A stretch of DNA of 64,000 nt from Parabacteroides sp. AD58 (GTDB taxonomy: Bacteria > Bacteroidota > Bacteroidia > Bacteroidales > Tannerellaceae): NCBI RefSeq assembly GCF_023744375.2, contig NZ_CP146284.1, positions 682,001 through 746,000 on the forward strand, in the 5' to 3' direction. The position numbers were made by a program, and so were the translations under genes. The notes below the pieces were generated by a model that was not told where the DNA came from, made no database searches, and saw only the letters and a program-made list of their open reading frames with translations. Numbering within the stretch: the first letter of the stretch is position 1; every line of letters starts with the position of its first letter. Of this stretch, positions 48,855-58,222 are shown one piece after another.

Positions 48855-51431
48855 TTATTCGGATTTCTTCTTCACAGATGTTATAATTTTCTGTTCGTTT
48901 GTATCAAAATCGACTACCATTGTATCACCTTCTGTAACCGATGAACGGATGATCAGTTCTGCCATCTCGTCTTCCAGGTATTTCTGGATAGCTCGTTTCA
49001 GCGGACGGGCGCCGAACTGTACATCATAACCTTTTGAGGCCACAAAATCTTTGGCTGCATCAGTAATCTCGAGTGAATAACCCAAATCTTTCACACGTTT
49101 GTACAAGCCTTTCAGTTCGATGTCAATAATCTTGTAAATGGCCTCTTTATCCAACTGATCGAACATGATGATATCATCAATACGATTCAGGAATTCGGGC
49201 GCAAATGCTTTGTTCAAGGCTTTATGGATTACACCTCTCGAGAAGTCTTTGTCCACTTCGCCTGCCATTTGTGTATTGAAACCGACACCACGGCCGAAAT
49301 CTTTCAACTGGCGCGTACCGATATTGGAGGTCATGATCAGGATCGTATTCTTGAAATCAATCCGACGACCCAAACTGTCTGTCAGACGTCCTTCGTCGAG
49401 TACCTGCAACAACAGATTGAATACGTCCGGATGTGCCTTCTCTATTTCGTCGAGCAAGACAACCGAATACGGTTTCCGGCGAACCTTTTCCGTTAATTGT
49501 CCGCCTTCTTCATAACCAACGTATCCCGGAGGCGCTCCAATCAGACGTGACACGGCAAACTTCTCCAAGTATTCACTCATATCAATACGGATCAGCGCAT
49601 CGGCCGAATCAAACAGATATTCTGCCAGCTTCTTGGCCAGATGTGTTTTACCAACACCCGTCGGTCCGAGGAACATAAACGTACCGATCGGCTTGTTCGG
49701 ATCCTTCAGTCCGACACGGTTACGCTGAATAGCTTTCACAATCTTATGCACGGCATCATCTTGTCCGACTACCTTGCTCTTCAAGATATCCGCCATTTCC
49801 AGTAGACGGACATTTTCGGCTTTAGCAATTCGCTGTACCGGTACACCAGACATCATGGCAACAACTTCTGCCACTTTGTCTTCATCTACCGTTTCCCGAT
49901 GTTCCTGCATTTCTTTTTCCCACTTGGCCTTGGCCGACTCCAAGTCCATCAGATACTGTCTTTCCTTATCCCGAAAACTGGCAGCCAGCTCAAAGTTCTG
50001 CGATTTCACCGCAGCCAGCTTTTCATTCTTCGTCTCTTCAATCTTGGCTTCCAGCTCTTCAATGCTTTTCGGCACTGTAATGTTCGAGATATGCACACGC
50101 GAACCGGCTTCGTCTAAAGCGTCGATGGCCTTATCCGGGAAATTCCGATCGCTAATATAACGCTCCGTCAATTTGACACACGCCGCCAACGCTTCCGGTG
50201 TATAATAAACATTGTGATGCTCTTCGTACCGGTCTTTGATGTTGTTCAGAATCTGCAACGTCTCTTCTGCGGTAGTCGGATCTACAATTACCTTCTGGAA
50301 ACGACGCTCCAGAGCTCCATCTTTCTCGATGTTCTTACGATACTCATCCAACGTAGTAGCACCAATGCACTGAATCTCGCCTCTTGCCAATGCCGGTTTC
50401 AGCATATTGGCCGCATCCATCGAACCGGCAGCCGAACCGGCGCCGACAATCGTATGAATCTCATCGATAAACAAAATGATATTCGGGTTCTTGGAAAGCT
50501 CGTTTAGAATAGCCTTGATACGTTCCTCAAATTGTCCGCGGTATTTCGTACCTGCCACAATAGACGCCATATCCAGGCTGATAACCCGCTTGTCAAACAA
50601 AATGCGGGAAACCTTCCGTTGCACGATACGCATAGCCAAACCTTCCACGATGGCAGATTTACCTACGCCCGGTTCTCCAATCAATACCGGATTGTTCTTC
50701 TTGCGGCGGCTCAGGATCTGTGCCAGACGTTCGATTTCCTTTTCCCGGCCAACGATCGGATCCAGACGGTTTTCGGCCGCAGCCCGAGTCATATCTGTTC
50801 CAAAGTTATCCAATACCGGCGTATCATTGGGCGATTTCGACGGAGCAGAACCCGTATTGCCAGAAGAAGAGGAGCGAGGATTGTCACGACGAGAGAAGTT
50901 ATCATCTTCATCTTCTTCGTCATCATCCGTATATCCGTCTTCGATTTCCATCAGTTCTTCGTCGTTCGGTTCACGGTCAGTATGTATGTAATCGGGTTCA
51001 GATTCTTCTCTCAACTTCTCGAAAAGCGAAGAATAAGAAATACCGGCATCCATCAGGATACGGGCTGCTACATTATATTCTTCGCGCACAATGGCAAGCA
51101 GCAGATGTTCGGTATCTGTTTGGTCTTTGTGTAGATTACGTGCTTCAGCATCGCTCATCCGCAGTACACGTTCTGTCGTTTTGCTGACGGTAATTTCCTG
51201 GGTAGAGTAATCAGAATCGACGGTATTCTTGATTTCCTGTTCGATCAGCCGTTTGATTGTAAACGGATCGACATGAAAATCCTCCAGCAATTGATAAGCT
51301 TTTCCTGAACCATCGCGAATAATACCCAGCATCAGGTGTTCGGGGCCGATATACGTATTCTGTAAACGGCCGGCTTCTTCACGACTGTATTCAATCACGT
51401 CAATCAATCTTTCTGAATATTTATTTTTCAT
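48855..51431 (-). CDS. clpC: ATP-dependent Clp protease ATP-binding subunit ClpC
   Basis: 858 residues from ATG at 51431 (MKNKYSERLIDVIEYSREEA); the longer frame adds 18 residues unlike the family. N-terminal double Clp_N repeat (1-150), then an acidic and Ser-rich linker (DGYTDDDEEDEDDNFSRRD) at about 160-210, longer than in most ClpC. AAA1 with GEPGVGKS and SIVEGLAMRI-type features, a UVR-like middle segment (KLAAVKSQNFELAASFRDKE), AAA2 with GPTGVGKTHLAKKL. Unfolds substrates for ClpP. Promoter -7 at 51551-51544. Confidence 0.95.
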   Translation of the reverse strand: MKNKYSERLIDVIEYSREEAGRLQNTYIGPEHLMLGIIRDGSGKAYQLLEDFHVDPFTIKRLIEQEIKNTVDSDYSTQEITVSKTTERVLRMSDAEARNLHKDQTDTEHLLLAIVREEYNVAARILMDAGISYSSLFEKLREESEPDYIHTDREPNDEELMEIEDGYTDDDEEDEDDNFSRRDNPRSSSSGNTGSAPSKSPNDTPVLDNFGTDMTRAAAENRLDPIVGREKEIERLAQILSRRKKNNPVLIGEPGVGKSAIVEGLAMRIVQRKVSRILFDKRVISLDMASIVAGTKYRGQFEERIKAILNELSKNPNIILFIDEIHTIVGAGSAAGSMDAANMLKPALARGEIQCIGATTLDEYRKNIEKDGALERRFQKVIVDPTTAEETLQILNNIKDRYEEHHNVYYTPEALAACVKLTERYISDRNFPDKAIDALDEAGSRVHISNITVPKSIEELEAKIEETKNEKLAAVKSQNFELAASFRDKERQYLMDLESAKAKWEKEMQEHRETVDEDKVAEVVAMMSGVPVQRIAKAENVRLLEMADILKSKVVGQDDAVHKIVKAIQRNRVGLKDPNKPIGTFMFLGPTGVGKTHLAKKLAEYLFDSADALIRIDMSEYLEKFAVSRLIGAPPGYVGYEEGGQLTEKVRRKPYSVVLLDEIEKAHPDVFNLLLQVLDEGRLTDSLGRRIDFKNTILIMTSNIGTRQLKDFGRGVGFNTQMAGEVDKDFSRGVIHKALNKAFAPEFLNRIDDIIMFDQLDKEAIYKIIDIELKGLYKRVKDLGYSLEITDAAKDFVASKGYDVQFGARPLKRAIQKYLEDEMAELIIRSSVTEGDTMVVDFDTNEQKIITSVKKKSE

Positions 51432-51769
51432 CCTTATAATATATATAGGTGTATAATAAGAAATCTCCTTTAGTTTTGCGGGCAAATATTAAAACAAGTC
51501 CATTGCAGGTTTTGCCAATTCTCTAAAACCAATATACAAATTGCAAAGATAAACTTTCTTAGGCAAACTTTCTCTTGTGGCTCTTTAAAATTTATCCGCA
51601 AACCGTTACTAATACTTCTATCAAATACTATGCCATCATCCTTTAAATAGCTTTAGAATGGGTTAAAATATAATTTTTAGGCCGAATTTCTTTCGTAATC
51701 GGCGGAAAAGCCTTACTTTAGTGCACTTTTTAATAGATTCAAAATCTAGTGTAATTAATATAAAACTAA
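51432..51769. other. divergent region (338 bp) between clpC and gyrA
   Basis: Contains the clpC -7 element and AT-rich sequence up to the gyrA start. No gene and no clear gyrA -7 element with TAnnTTTG was found; TTACTTTAGTGC near 51713 is a weak candidate. Confidence 0.5.
51544..51551 (-). promoter_or_regulatory. -7 element of clpC
   Basis: TATCTTTG on the minus strand matches TAnnTTTG, 113 bases before the ATG at 51431, giving a fairly long leader. Confidence 0.5.
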
Positions 51770-54337
51770 ATGGTTGATCAAGACAGAATTATAAAGATTA
51801 ACATTGAGGAAGAAATGAAATCGGCCTACATAGATTATTCTATGTCGGTCATTGTATCTCGTGCTCTTCCTGATGTACGTGATGGTTTCAAGCCTGTTCA
51901 TCGCCGTATATTATATGGTATGAACATGATTGGAAACACATCCGATAAAAAACATCTGAAATCTGCAAGAATTGTTGGTGAAGTTTTAGGTAAATACCAT
52001 CCGCATGGCGACAGTTCCGTTTACGGAGCTCTGGTTCGTATGGCTCAATGGTGGTCTATGCGATATACTTTGGTCGACGGCCAGGGAAACTTCGGTTCAA
52101 TGGATAATGATAGTCCGGCTGCCATGCGTTATACAGAAGCACGCCTTAGCAAACTGGCTGAAGAAATGCTTCGAGATATAGATAAAGATACAGTTGATTT
52201 TCAGTTGAACTTTGATGATTCATTGAAGGAACCGACTGTATTGCCTACCCGTATTCCGAATCTGCTGGTAAACGGAGCTTCGGGTATTGCCGTAGGTATG
52301 GCAACCAATATGCCGACACACAATTTGTCTGAAGTACTTGACGGTTGTATGGCTTACATCGATTCTCGTGGAGAAATTGATATAGAGGGCTTGATGCAAT
52401 ACATTAAAGCTCCGGATTTCCCGACAGGAGCCACTATTTACGGTTACGACGGAGTAAAGGAAGCCTTCATGACCGGACGTGGCCGTATCGTACTGCGGGG
52501 TAAAGCGGAGATTGAAGTAGAGAATAATCACGAACAGATCATCATTACAGAAATACCTTATCAGGTTATCAAATCAGACCTGGTAAAAAGTATTGCCGAT
52601 CTGGTCAACGAAAAACGTATTGACGGTATTTCGGATGTGACGGACGAATCAAGCCGTGCCGGTCTGCGTATCGTTGTAGATGTAAAACGCGATGCCAATG
52701 CCCAGGTCGTTCTGAACAAACTATATAAAATGACTGCTCTGCAGTCTTCTTTCAGTGTTAATAACATTGCCCTGGTCAATGGACGTCCGCGTCTGTTGAA
52801 CCTGAAAGATCTGATCAAGGCGTTTGTTGACCATCGTCATGAAGTCGTAATTCGTCGTACACGGTATGATCTGGCAAAAGCCGAAGAGCGTGCCCATATC
52901 CTGGAAGGGTTGATTATTGCTTCCGACAATATTGATGAAGTAATTGCCATCATCAAATCGTCGACAAGTCCGCAGGAAGCGATTGAACGATTAATGGAAC
53001 GCTTCTCTTTGTCTGACCGTCAGGCTAGAGCCATTGTTGAAATGCGTTTACGCCAGCTGACAGGACTAGAACAAGACAAACTGCGTGCAGAATACGAAGA
53101 ATTGGAAAAACAAATTGCCTACTTGAAAGAGATCCTCGAGAATGATGACCTTTGTATGAAGATTATCAAAGACGAATTGCAGGAAATCAAAGACAAGTAT
53201 GGAGATGAACGTAAGACAGACATCATCTATGCTTCGGAAGATCTGAATCCGGAAGATTTCTATGCAGATGATGAGATGATCATTACCATCTCTCATATGG
53301 GCTATATCAAGCGGACCCCGCTGGCCGACTTCAAGGCTCAGGGACGAGGTGGCATAGGAGTGAAGGGATCAGAAACACGTGATGAAGACTTTATCGAATA
53401 TATTTATCCGGCATCTATGCATGCGACGATGATGTTCTTCACCTCGAAGGGCCGTTGTTTCTGGCTGCCGGTATATCAGATTCCGGAAGGAACAAAGAAT
53501 GCCAAGGGCCGCGCTATCCAGAATCTGTTGAACATTGAACCAGATGATAAGGTACAGGCCTTTATCCGGGTTAAGAAACTGACTACCGACACCGAGTTCG
53601 TCAATTCTCATTATCTGTTGTTCTGTACCAAGAAAGGTATCATCAAAAAGACTTGCTTGGAAGCCTATTCGCGTCCACGTCAGAATGGTGTTAATGCTAT
53701 TACCTTGCGTGAAGATGACGGCTTGATTCAGGTTTGTATGACAAATGGAGATCGGGAAGTCTTGATTGCCAACAGAAATGGTCGTGCTATCCGCTTCCAT
53801 GAAAGTGCTGTCCGGGAAATGGGACGTACAGCATCAGGTGTTCGAGGCATGACTCTCGACGACGATGGTATGGATGAAGTAGTCGGCATGGTTTGCATCA
53901 AAGACAAAGAAAAAGAAACGACATTGGTTGTTTCCGAACAAGGTTACGGCAAACGTTCACATATTGATGACTACCGAATCACAAATCGAGGAGGAAAAGG
54001 TGTAAAAACTTTGAATATTACAGAGAAAACCGGTAAATTAGTGGCCTTCTTGAACGTGACGGATGAGAATGATCTGATGATTATAAATAAGTCAGGTATT
54101 ACGATTCGTACCAAAGTATCTGATTTGAGTATTATTGGTCGTGCAACGCAGGGAGTACGTCTGATCAATTTAGGAAAACGAAATGATGAAATCGCTTCTG
54201 TATGCAAGGTATTGACTGATTCGGAAGAACAGGCAGCTGCTGAAAAAGCGAGCGGAGAGGCAAAAGATCAGTCACAGGCTGAAATGAATAATGAAAATAT
54301 AATTCAGCCAAGAGAAGACAATTCATCCGAAGAATAA
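51770..54337 (+). CDS. gyrA: DNA gyrase subunit A
   Basis: 855 residues. Catalytic Tyr121 in [10 protein letters not shown]; the breakage-reunion domain has [20 protein letters not shown] at about 23-42. Quinolone-determining region [15 protein letters not shown] keeps Ser82, the wild-type residue. GyrA-box-like QGRGGIG in [15 protein letters not shown] marks a gyrase-type C-terminal propeller rather than ParC. Acid-rich C-terminal tail ([19 protein letters not shown]). Divergent from clpC; terminates 57 bases before the TPR gene, which may read through. Confidence 0.96.
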   Translation: MVDQDRIIKINIEEEMKSAYIDYSMSVIVSRALPDVRDGFKPVHRRILYGMNMIGNTSDKKHLKSARIVGEVLGKYHPHGDSSVYGALVRMAQWWSMRYTLVDGQGNFGSMDNDSPAAMRYTEARLSKLAEEMLRDIDKDTVDFQLNFDDSLKEPTVLPTRIPNLLVNGASGIAVGMATNMPTHNLSEVLDGCMAYIDSRGEIDIEGLMQYIKAPDFPTGATIYGYDGVKEAFMTGRGRIVLRGKAEIEVENNHEQIIITEIPYQVIKSDLVKSIADLVNEKRIDGISDVTDESSRAGLRIVVDVKRDANAQVVLNKLYKMTALQSSFSVNNIALVNGRPRLLNLKDLIKAFVDHRHEVVIRRTRYDLAKAEERAHILEGLIIASDNIDEVIAIIKSSTSPQEAIERLMERFSLSDRQARAIVEMRLRQLTGLEQDKLRAEYEELEKQIAYLKEILENDDLCMKIIKDELQEIKDKYGDERKTDIIYASEDLNPEDFYADDEMIITISHMGYIKRTPLADFKAQGRGGIGVKGSETRDEDFIEYIYPASMHATMMFFTSKGRCFWLPVYQIPEGTKNAKGRAIQNLLNIEPDDKVQAFIRVKKLTTDTEFVNSHYLLFCTKKGIIKKTCLEAYSRPRQNGVNAITLREDDGLIQVCMTNGDREVLIANRNGRAIRFHESAVREMGRTASGVRGMTLDDDGMDEVVGMVCIKDKEKETTLVVSEQGYGKRSHIDDYRITNRGGKGVKTLNITEKTGKLVAFLNVTDENDLMIINKSGITIRTKVSDLSIIGRATQGVRLINLGKRNDEIASVCKVLTDSEEQAAAEKASGEAKDQSQAEMNNENIIQPREDNSSEE

Positions 54338-54394
54338 TAACAAAAAACCGATAGATAAACAAATAGAATATTTATTTAAAAACTTTTATTTACA

Positions 54395-55612
54395 ATGAAA
54401 AGAGTATTATTGACAGCAGCACTTTGTATGGCGTTTTCAGCTTCGTTTGCACAAAAGAAAGCTGTAAGTGAAGCACAGAGTTTGGCAAAGGGATCAAATC
54501 CTAATTTTGCAGAAGCCAGATCAATGATCAAAGGCGCTCTGGAAAATGCAGAAACGAAAGATCAGGCAAAGACATGGTACGTAGCTGGTTTCATCGAAGA
54601 TCAGGAGTTCAGTATGGAAAGAACAAAACAAATGTTAGGTAGCCAGCCGAACGAACCGGTTATGTACACGGCTTTAGCAAACATTCTTCCGTACTTGGAA
54701 AAAGCTTATGAGTTGGATCAGCTTCCAAACGAAAAAGGAAAGATCAAACCGAAGTTCACAAAGGATATTAAGAGCATTTTAAGTGCTAACCATGTATATT
54801 ACATCAACGGTGGTGCTTATTACTTCGATCAGAAAGATTATCCAAAAGCATATGATTTCTTCCAGCAGTATTTGGAAATCTCTGATCATCCAATGTTCAA
54901 AGATACTCCGACAGCTGCCCGCGATTCTAACTTCATGACTGTTCAGTTCTATGCAGCAGTAGCCGCTACTCAGTTGAAGGATTCACAGAAAGCAATTGCA
55001 GCTTTGGAACGTGCAAAGAATACAGACTATCGTCAGAACGATGTTTACCAGTATTTGTGCTATGAATACGAACAGGCTAAAGATACTGTCAACCTGGAAA
55101 AGACTTTGAAAGAAGGTATGGAAAAATTCCCGGATGAAAAGTATTATATGCTGAGCTTGATCAATAACTACATCTATTCAAACAGAAACGAACAAGCTAT
55201 TGAATATCTGAATTCAGCTATTCAGAAAGACCCGAACAATGCACAGCTGTATGATGTAATGGGCCGTGTATACGAAACAGGTGTAAAAGATTATGCAAAA
55301 GCTGAAGAATACTTCAAGAAAGCAGTAGAACTGGATGGTGAAAATCCGGATATCTTGGCTAACTTAGGTCGTGTATATTACAATCAGGGTGTAAATAAAT
55401 TGGGTGAAGCTAACTCAATTACAGATACTCAGAAGTATCAGGAAGAATCAGCTAAAGCTAAAGCTTTGTTTGAACAGGCTATGCCATATTTCGAAAAGGC
55501 ACACCAGATGAAACCTGAAGAAAGAGATTACATGACAGCTTTACGTGGTATCTACTATAACTTGAATATGGGTGATAAGTTTGATGCTATCGAAGCAGAA
55601 ATGAACAAGTAA
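54395..55612 (+). CDS. TPR-repeat secreted protein
   Basis: 405 residues. Signal peptide MKRVLLTAALCMAFSASFAQ. The mature chain is almost wholly helical TPR-like: YYFDQKDYPKAYDFFQQYLE, NNYIYSNRNEQAIEYLNSAI, YAKAEEYFKKAVELDGENPD and KALFEQAMPYFEKAHQMKPE are successive repeats. Periplasmic scaffold; partner unknown. Close behind gyrA, a placement that is common in Bacteroidales. The strongly Ala/Lys/Glu codon use resembles highly expressed genes. Confidence 0.88.
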   Translation: MKRVLLTAALCMAFSASFAQKKAVSEAQSLAKGSNPNFAEARSMIKGALENAETKDQAKTWYVAGFIEDQEFSMERTKQMLGSQPNEPVMYTALANILPYLEKAYELDQLPNEKGKIKPKFTKDIKSILSANHVYYINGGAYYFDQKDYPKAYDFFQQYLEISDHPMFKDTPTAARDSNFMTVQFYAAVAATQLKDSQKAIAALERAKNTDYRQNDVYQYLCYEYEQAKDTVNLEKTLKEGMEKFPDEKYYMLSLINNYIYSNRNEQAIEYLNSAIQKDPNNAQLYDVMGRVYETGVKDYAKAEEYFKKAVELDGENPDILANLGRVYYNQGVNKLGEANSITDTQKYQEESAKAKALFEQAMPYFEKAHQMKPEERDYMTALRGIYYNLNMGDKFDAIEAEMNK

Positions 55613-55636
55613 TTTTATATTGATCATTCAATAACA

Positions 55637-55672
55637 GAAAGCCTGCTCTTCTTTGAAGGGCGGGCTTTTTTA
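55637..55672 (+). terminator. terminator of the TPR gene
   Basis: AAAGCCTGCTC (55638-55648) pairs with GGGCGGGCTTT (55658-55668) with one or two mismatches, followed by T residues. 24 bases after the stop. Confidence 0.75.
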
Positions 55673-55786
55673 TTTGACAAAACCACAACACTAAAAACAG
55701 AATCTACGACTGCATTTTAATCAACTTCTAATTTGCATTAAGCCTTTTCTAATTGCTTTCATGACGGCACTGTAACTGGCATCATC

Positions 55787-55794
55787 TATTTTTG
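55787..55794 (+). promoter_or_regulatory. -7 element of the efflux operon
   Basis: TATTTTTG matches TAnnTTTG, 26 bases before the ATG at 55820. Confidence 0.5.
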
Positions 55795-55819
55795 CTGCAC
55801 ATTAAATGAATAAGAGAGC

Positions 55820-57085
55820 ATGAAAAGGATGATGATTTTATCGCTGTTTACGTCAGTCTGCCTATCTGTTTACGGACAAGAGATTACGCAACAGCGGGTG
55901 ACACTTCAAGAGGCTGAACAGTGTTTTATGACAAACAATCTGCAATTACTGGCTGCACACTATGAAATCAGTAAAGCAGACGCGGCTATTATCCAGGCCA
56001 GACTGTTTGAGAATCCTGTAATTTCGTTTGAGCAGAATGTTTATAACCGGCTAAACGGGCGTTATTTTGACTTTGGAAAAGACGGACAAACGGCAGTAGA
56101 ACTGGAACAACTGATTTATATTGCCGGACAATACAACAATCGCATAAAACTGGAAAAAGCCAATAAAGAGATAGCTCAATATCAGTTTGAGGAAGTGGTT
56201 AGAACTTTGCGTAGCGAGCTCAAGAAAGACTTTATCCGTCTTTTCTATGCAATCCAGTCGCAACAGATCTATGAAACTGAAATCAGCTCGTTGGCAAAGG
56301 TTATTGAAACAGTCGGCCAGCAACACGAACAAGGGAATATTTCCTTACTTGAGCGAACTCGACTGGAAGCGTTATTACTCTCACTCCAGAAGGATAAGAA
56401 TGAACTTAGCAGTCAGATTATTGATCTGCAGGCAGCCGTTAAGCTCCTGATGGGAATGCCAGCCGACCAACCCCTCGTTCCTTTCCTGAATGAATCCTTC
56501 TTACCATCTGTTGATCTGAAACATATTCCTTTCTCTGATTTACTGGAATTCATGCAAGTCAGGCCTGACGTCAAGCTGGCTGAAGCCCAGATACAAACAT
56601 CTGTAGCAAACCAGAAACTTCAGAAATCATTAGCGTTCCCCGAAGTAAGTATAAAAGGGACGTACGACAAAGCAGGAAACTTTATCAATAACTATTGGGC
56701 AATCGGCGTGAATGTATCCATTCCCATTTTCAATCGAAATCAAGGAAATATAAAAGCTGCACGATTTGCCGTAAAACAGTCTCATAAACAAGAAGAACAG
56801 GCCAGAAGAGAAGCCGAAAATGAATTATTTTCAACTTACTCTCGCTTAGACAAAGCCCTTGAACTGTACAAAAAGACGAATTGTGAACTAACCGACAGAC
56901 TGTCTGAGATAATTCGTGGAGTCAATCAGAATTTTCTGAAAAGGAATATCAGTCTGTTGGAATTCATTGATTATTATAACAGCTACAAAGAAATCTACTT
57001 GCAGATGAATCAGATCAAGCAAGATCTGTTTTTGGCAGTAGAAGATATTAATATCGTGACAGATCACAATGTATTCGTTTATTGA
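55820..57085 (+). CDS. TolC-family outer-membrane efflux channel
   Basis: 421 residues. Signal MKRMMILSLFTSVCLSVYGQ. Two outer-membrane efflux domains with long helices: VTLQEAEQCFMTNNLQLLAA, ISFEQNVYNRLNGRYFDFGK, and in the second half VRPDVKLAEAQIQTSVAN-like VRPDVKLAEAQIQTSVANQK. First gene of a set with an adaptor and a CusA/CzcA-type pump, so the channel is CusC-like by context. Exports substrates across the outer membrane. Metal specificity cannot be read from this subunit. Confidence 0.9.
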   Translation: MKRMMILSLFTSVCLSVYGQEITQQRVTLQEAEQCFMTNNLQLLAAHYEISKADAAIIQARLFENPVISFEQNVYNRLNGRYFDFGKDGQTAVELEQLIYIAGQYNNRIKLEKANKEIAQYQFEEVVRTLRSELKKDFIRLFYAIQSQQIYETEISSLAKVIETVGQQHEQGNISLLERTRLEALLLSLQKDKNELSSQIIDLQAAVKLLMGMPADQPLVPFLNESFLPSVDLKHIPFSDLLEFMQVRPDVKLAEAQIQTSVANQKLQKSLAFPEVSIKGTYDKAGNFINNYWAIGVNVSIPIFNRNQGNIKAARFAVKQSHKQEEQARREAENELFSTYSRLDKALELYKKTNCELTDRLSEIIRGVNQNFLKRNISLLEFIDYYNSYKEIYLQMNQIKQDLFLAVEDINIVTDHNVFVY

Positions 57086-57123
57086 CTTCTCATTTTAATA
57101 GGATACAAATAAAGAAATAAATT

Positions 57124-58215
57124 ATGGAATATAAGAATTTATGGGTTTGCCTGTTGGTCTTACCCTTTGTCTTTTCGTGTACAAAAACTGGGAAAGAAGA
57201 ACAAGAAAGCGAGCGTGAATTATTCTGCCTGACAGATAGTTTGAAACAAGTCATTAGCTTAGATACTGTTTTCTGCCAGCCATTAAAACGGGAACTATTA
57301 TTGAACGGACGAATAGATTTTGATATGGATAAAGTTACTCCGGTCTATTCGATGTTAAGTGGCAATGTGGTGACTGTCAATGCCGCAGTTGGTGATTATG
57401 TAGAAAAGGGTAGTGTCTTGGCGTCAATACGAAGTCAGGAAATCGCTGAACTGTCTAAAGAACGCCAGGCAGCCGAACAACAAAAACGGGTAGCTGAAAG
57501 AAATCTGCAGGCGGCAGAAGATATGTACGCATCAGGTATGATTTCTGATCGCGACAGACTGGAAGCAAGCCAGGCTTTATCGGATGCGAATGCGGAATTA
57601 CAACGAATACATAAATTGTATGATTTGTATCCGACCGATCATGATACCTATTATTTACTGAAGGCTCCGGTATCTGGTTTTATTACAGAAAGGAACATCA
57701 ATGCCAATCGCTCAATCCGGCCAGATCAGGAAGAAGAGCTATTTACAATTGCAGGTTTAGAAAAAGTATGGGTTACAGCAGATGTTTATGAAAGCGATAT
57801 TAATAAGGTAAAAGAAAAACAGCCTGTCAGAATAACAACTTTGACTTATAAAGATAAGGAATTTGCGGGAGAAGTGGATCGTATATACCAAGTATTGGAC
57901 CAGGAAAGCAAAACGATGCGCATCCGAATCAAACTTGACAATCCAAAATATCTGCTGAAACCGGGTATGTTCGCGAATGTATATGTTACCCGGCAAGAAG
58001 ACGAGCAAATGTTACCCTGTATTCCGGCAACCTCAGTCATTTTTGAGAATGGCCATCAATACGTGGTTATTGTATCTGCACAAGGATCATTCCAAAAGCG
58101 GGAAATAAGTATTTACAAGCAGAACCAAACAGTATGTTTTGTAGATAAAGGACTTGAACAAGGAGATGTTCTGGTCAATCATAATTCCCTTTTAGTTTAC
58201 AATGCTTTAAAATAG
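57124..58215 (+). CDS. RND efflux periplasmic adaptor (CusB/HlyD type) lipoprotein
   Basis: 363 residues. Lipoprotein signal with Cys19 (PFVFSC). Lipoyl-like barrel-sandwich segment MLSGNVVTVNAAVGDYVEKG, hairpin helices LSKERQAAEQQKRVAERNLQ, then beta domain AGLEKVWVTADVYESDINKV and a membrane-proximal LLKPGMFANVYVTRQ. No His/Met-rich metal-binding N-terminal stretch as in CusB proper. Anchored in the inner membrane or periplasm linking the pump and channel. Starts 38 bases after the TolC gene. Confidence 0.9.
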   Translation: MEYKNLWVCLLVLPFVFSCTKTGKEEQESERELFCLTDSLKQVISLDTVFCQPLKRELLLNGRIDFDMDKVTPVYSMLSGNVVTVNAAVGDYVEKGSVLASIRSQEIAELSKERQAAEQQKRVAERNLQAAEDMYASGMISDRDRLEASQALSDANAELQRIHKLYDLYPTDHDTYYLLKAPVSGFITERNINANRSIRPDQEEELFTIAGLEKVWVTADVYESDINKVKEKQPVRITTLTYKDKEFAGEVDRIYQVLDQESKTMRIRIKLDNPKYLLKPGMFANVYVTRQEDEQMLPCIPATSVIFENGHQYVVIVSAQGSFQKREISIYKQNQTVCFVDKGLEQGDVLVNHNSLLVYNALK

Positions 58216-58222
58216 TTTGACC

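Noticed and set aside
51770..54337. Possible quinolone-resistance change in GyrA
   Set aside because: Ser82 in the determining region is the wild-type residue and Tyr121 is intact; Gly87 is normal in this group as far as I know.
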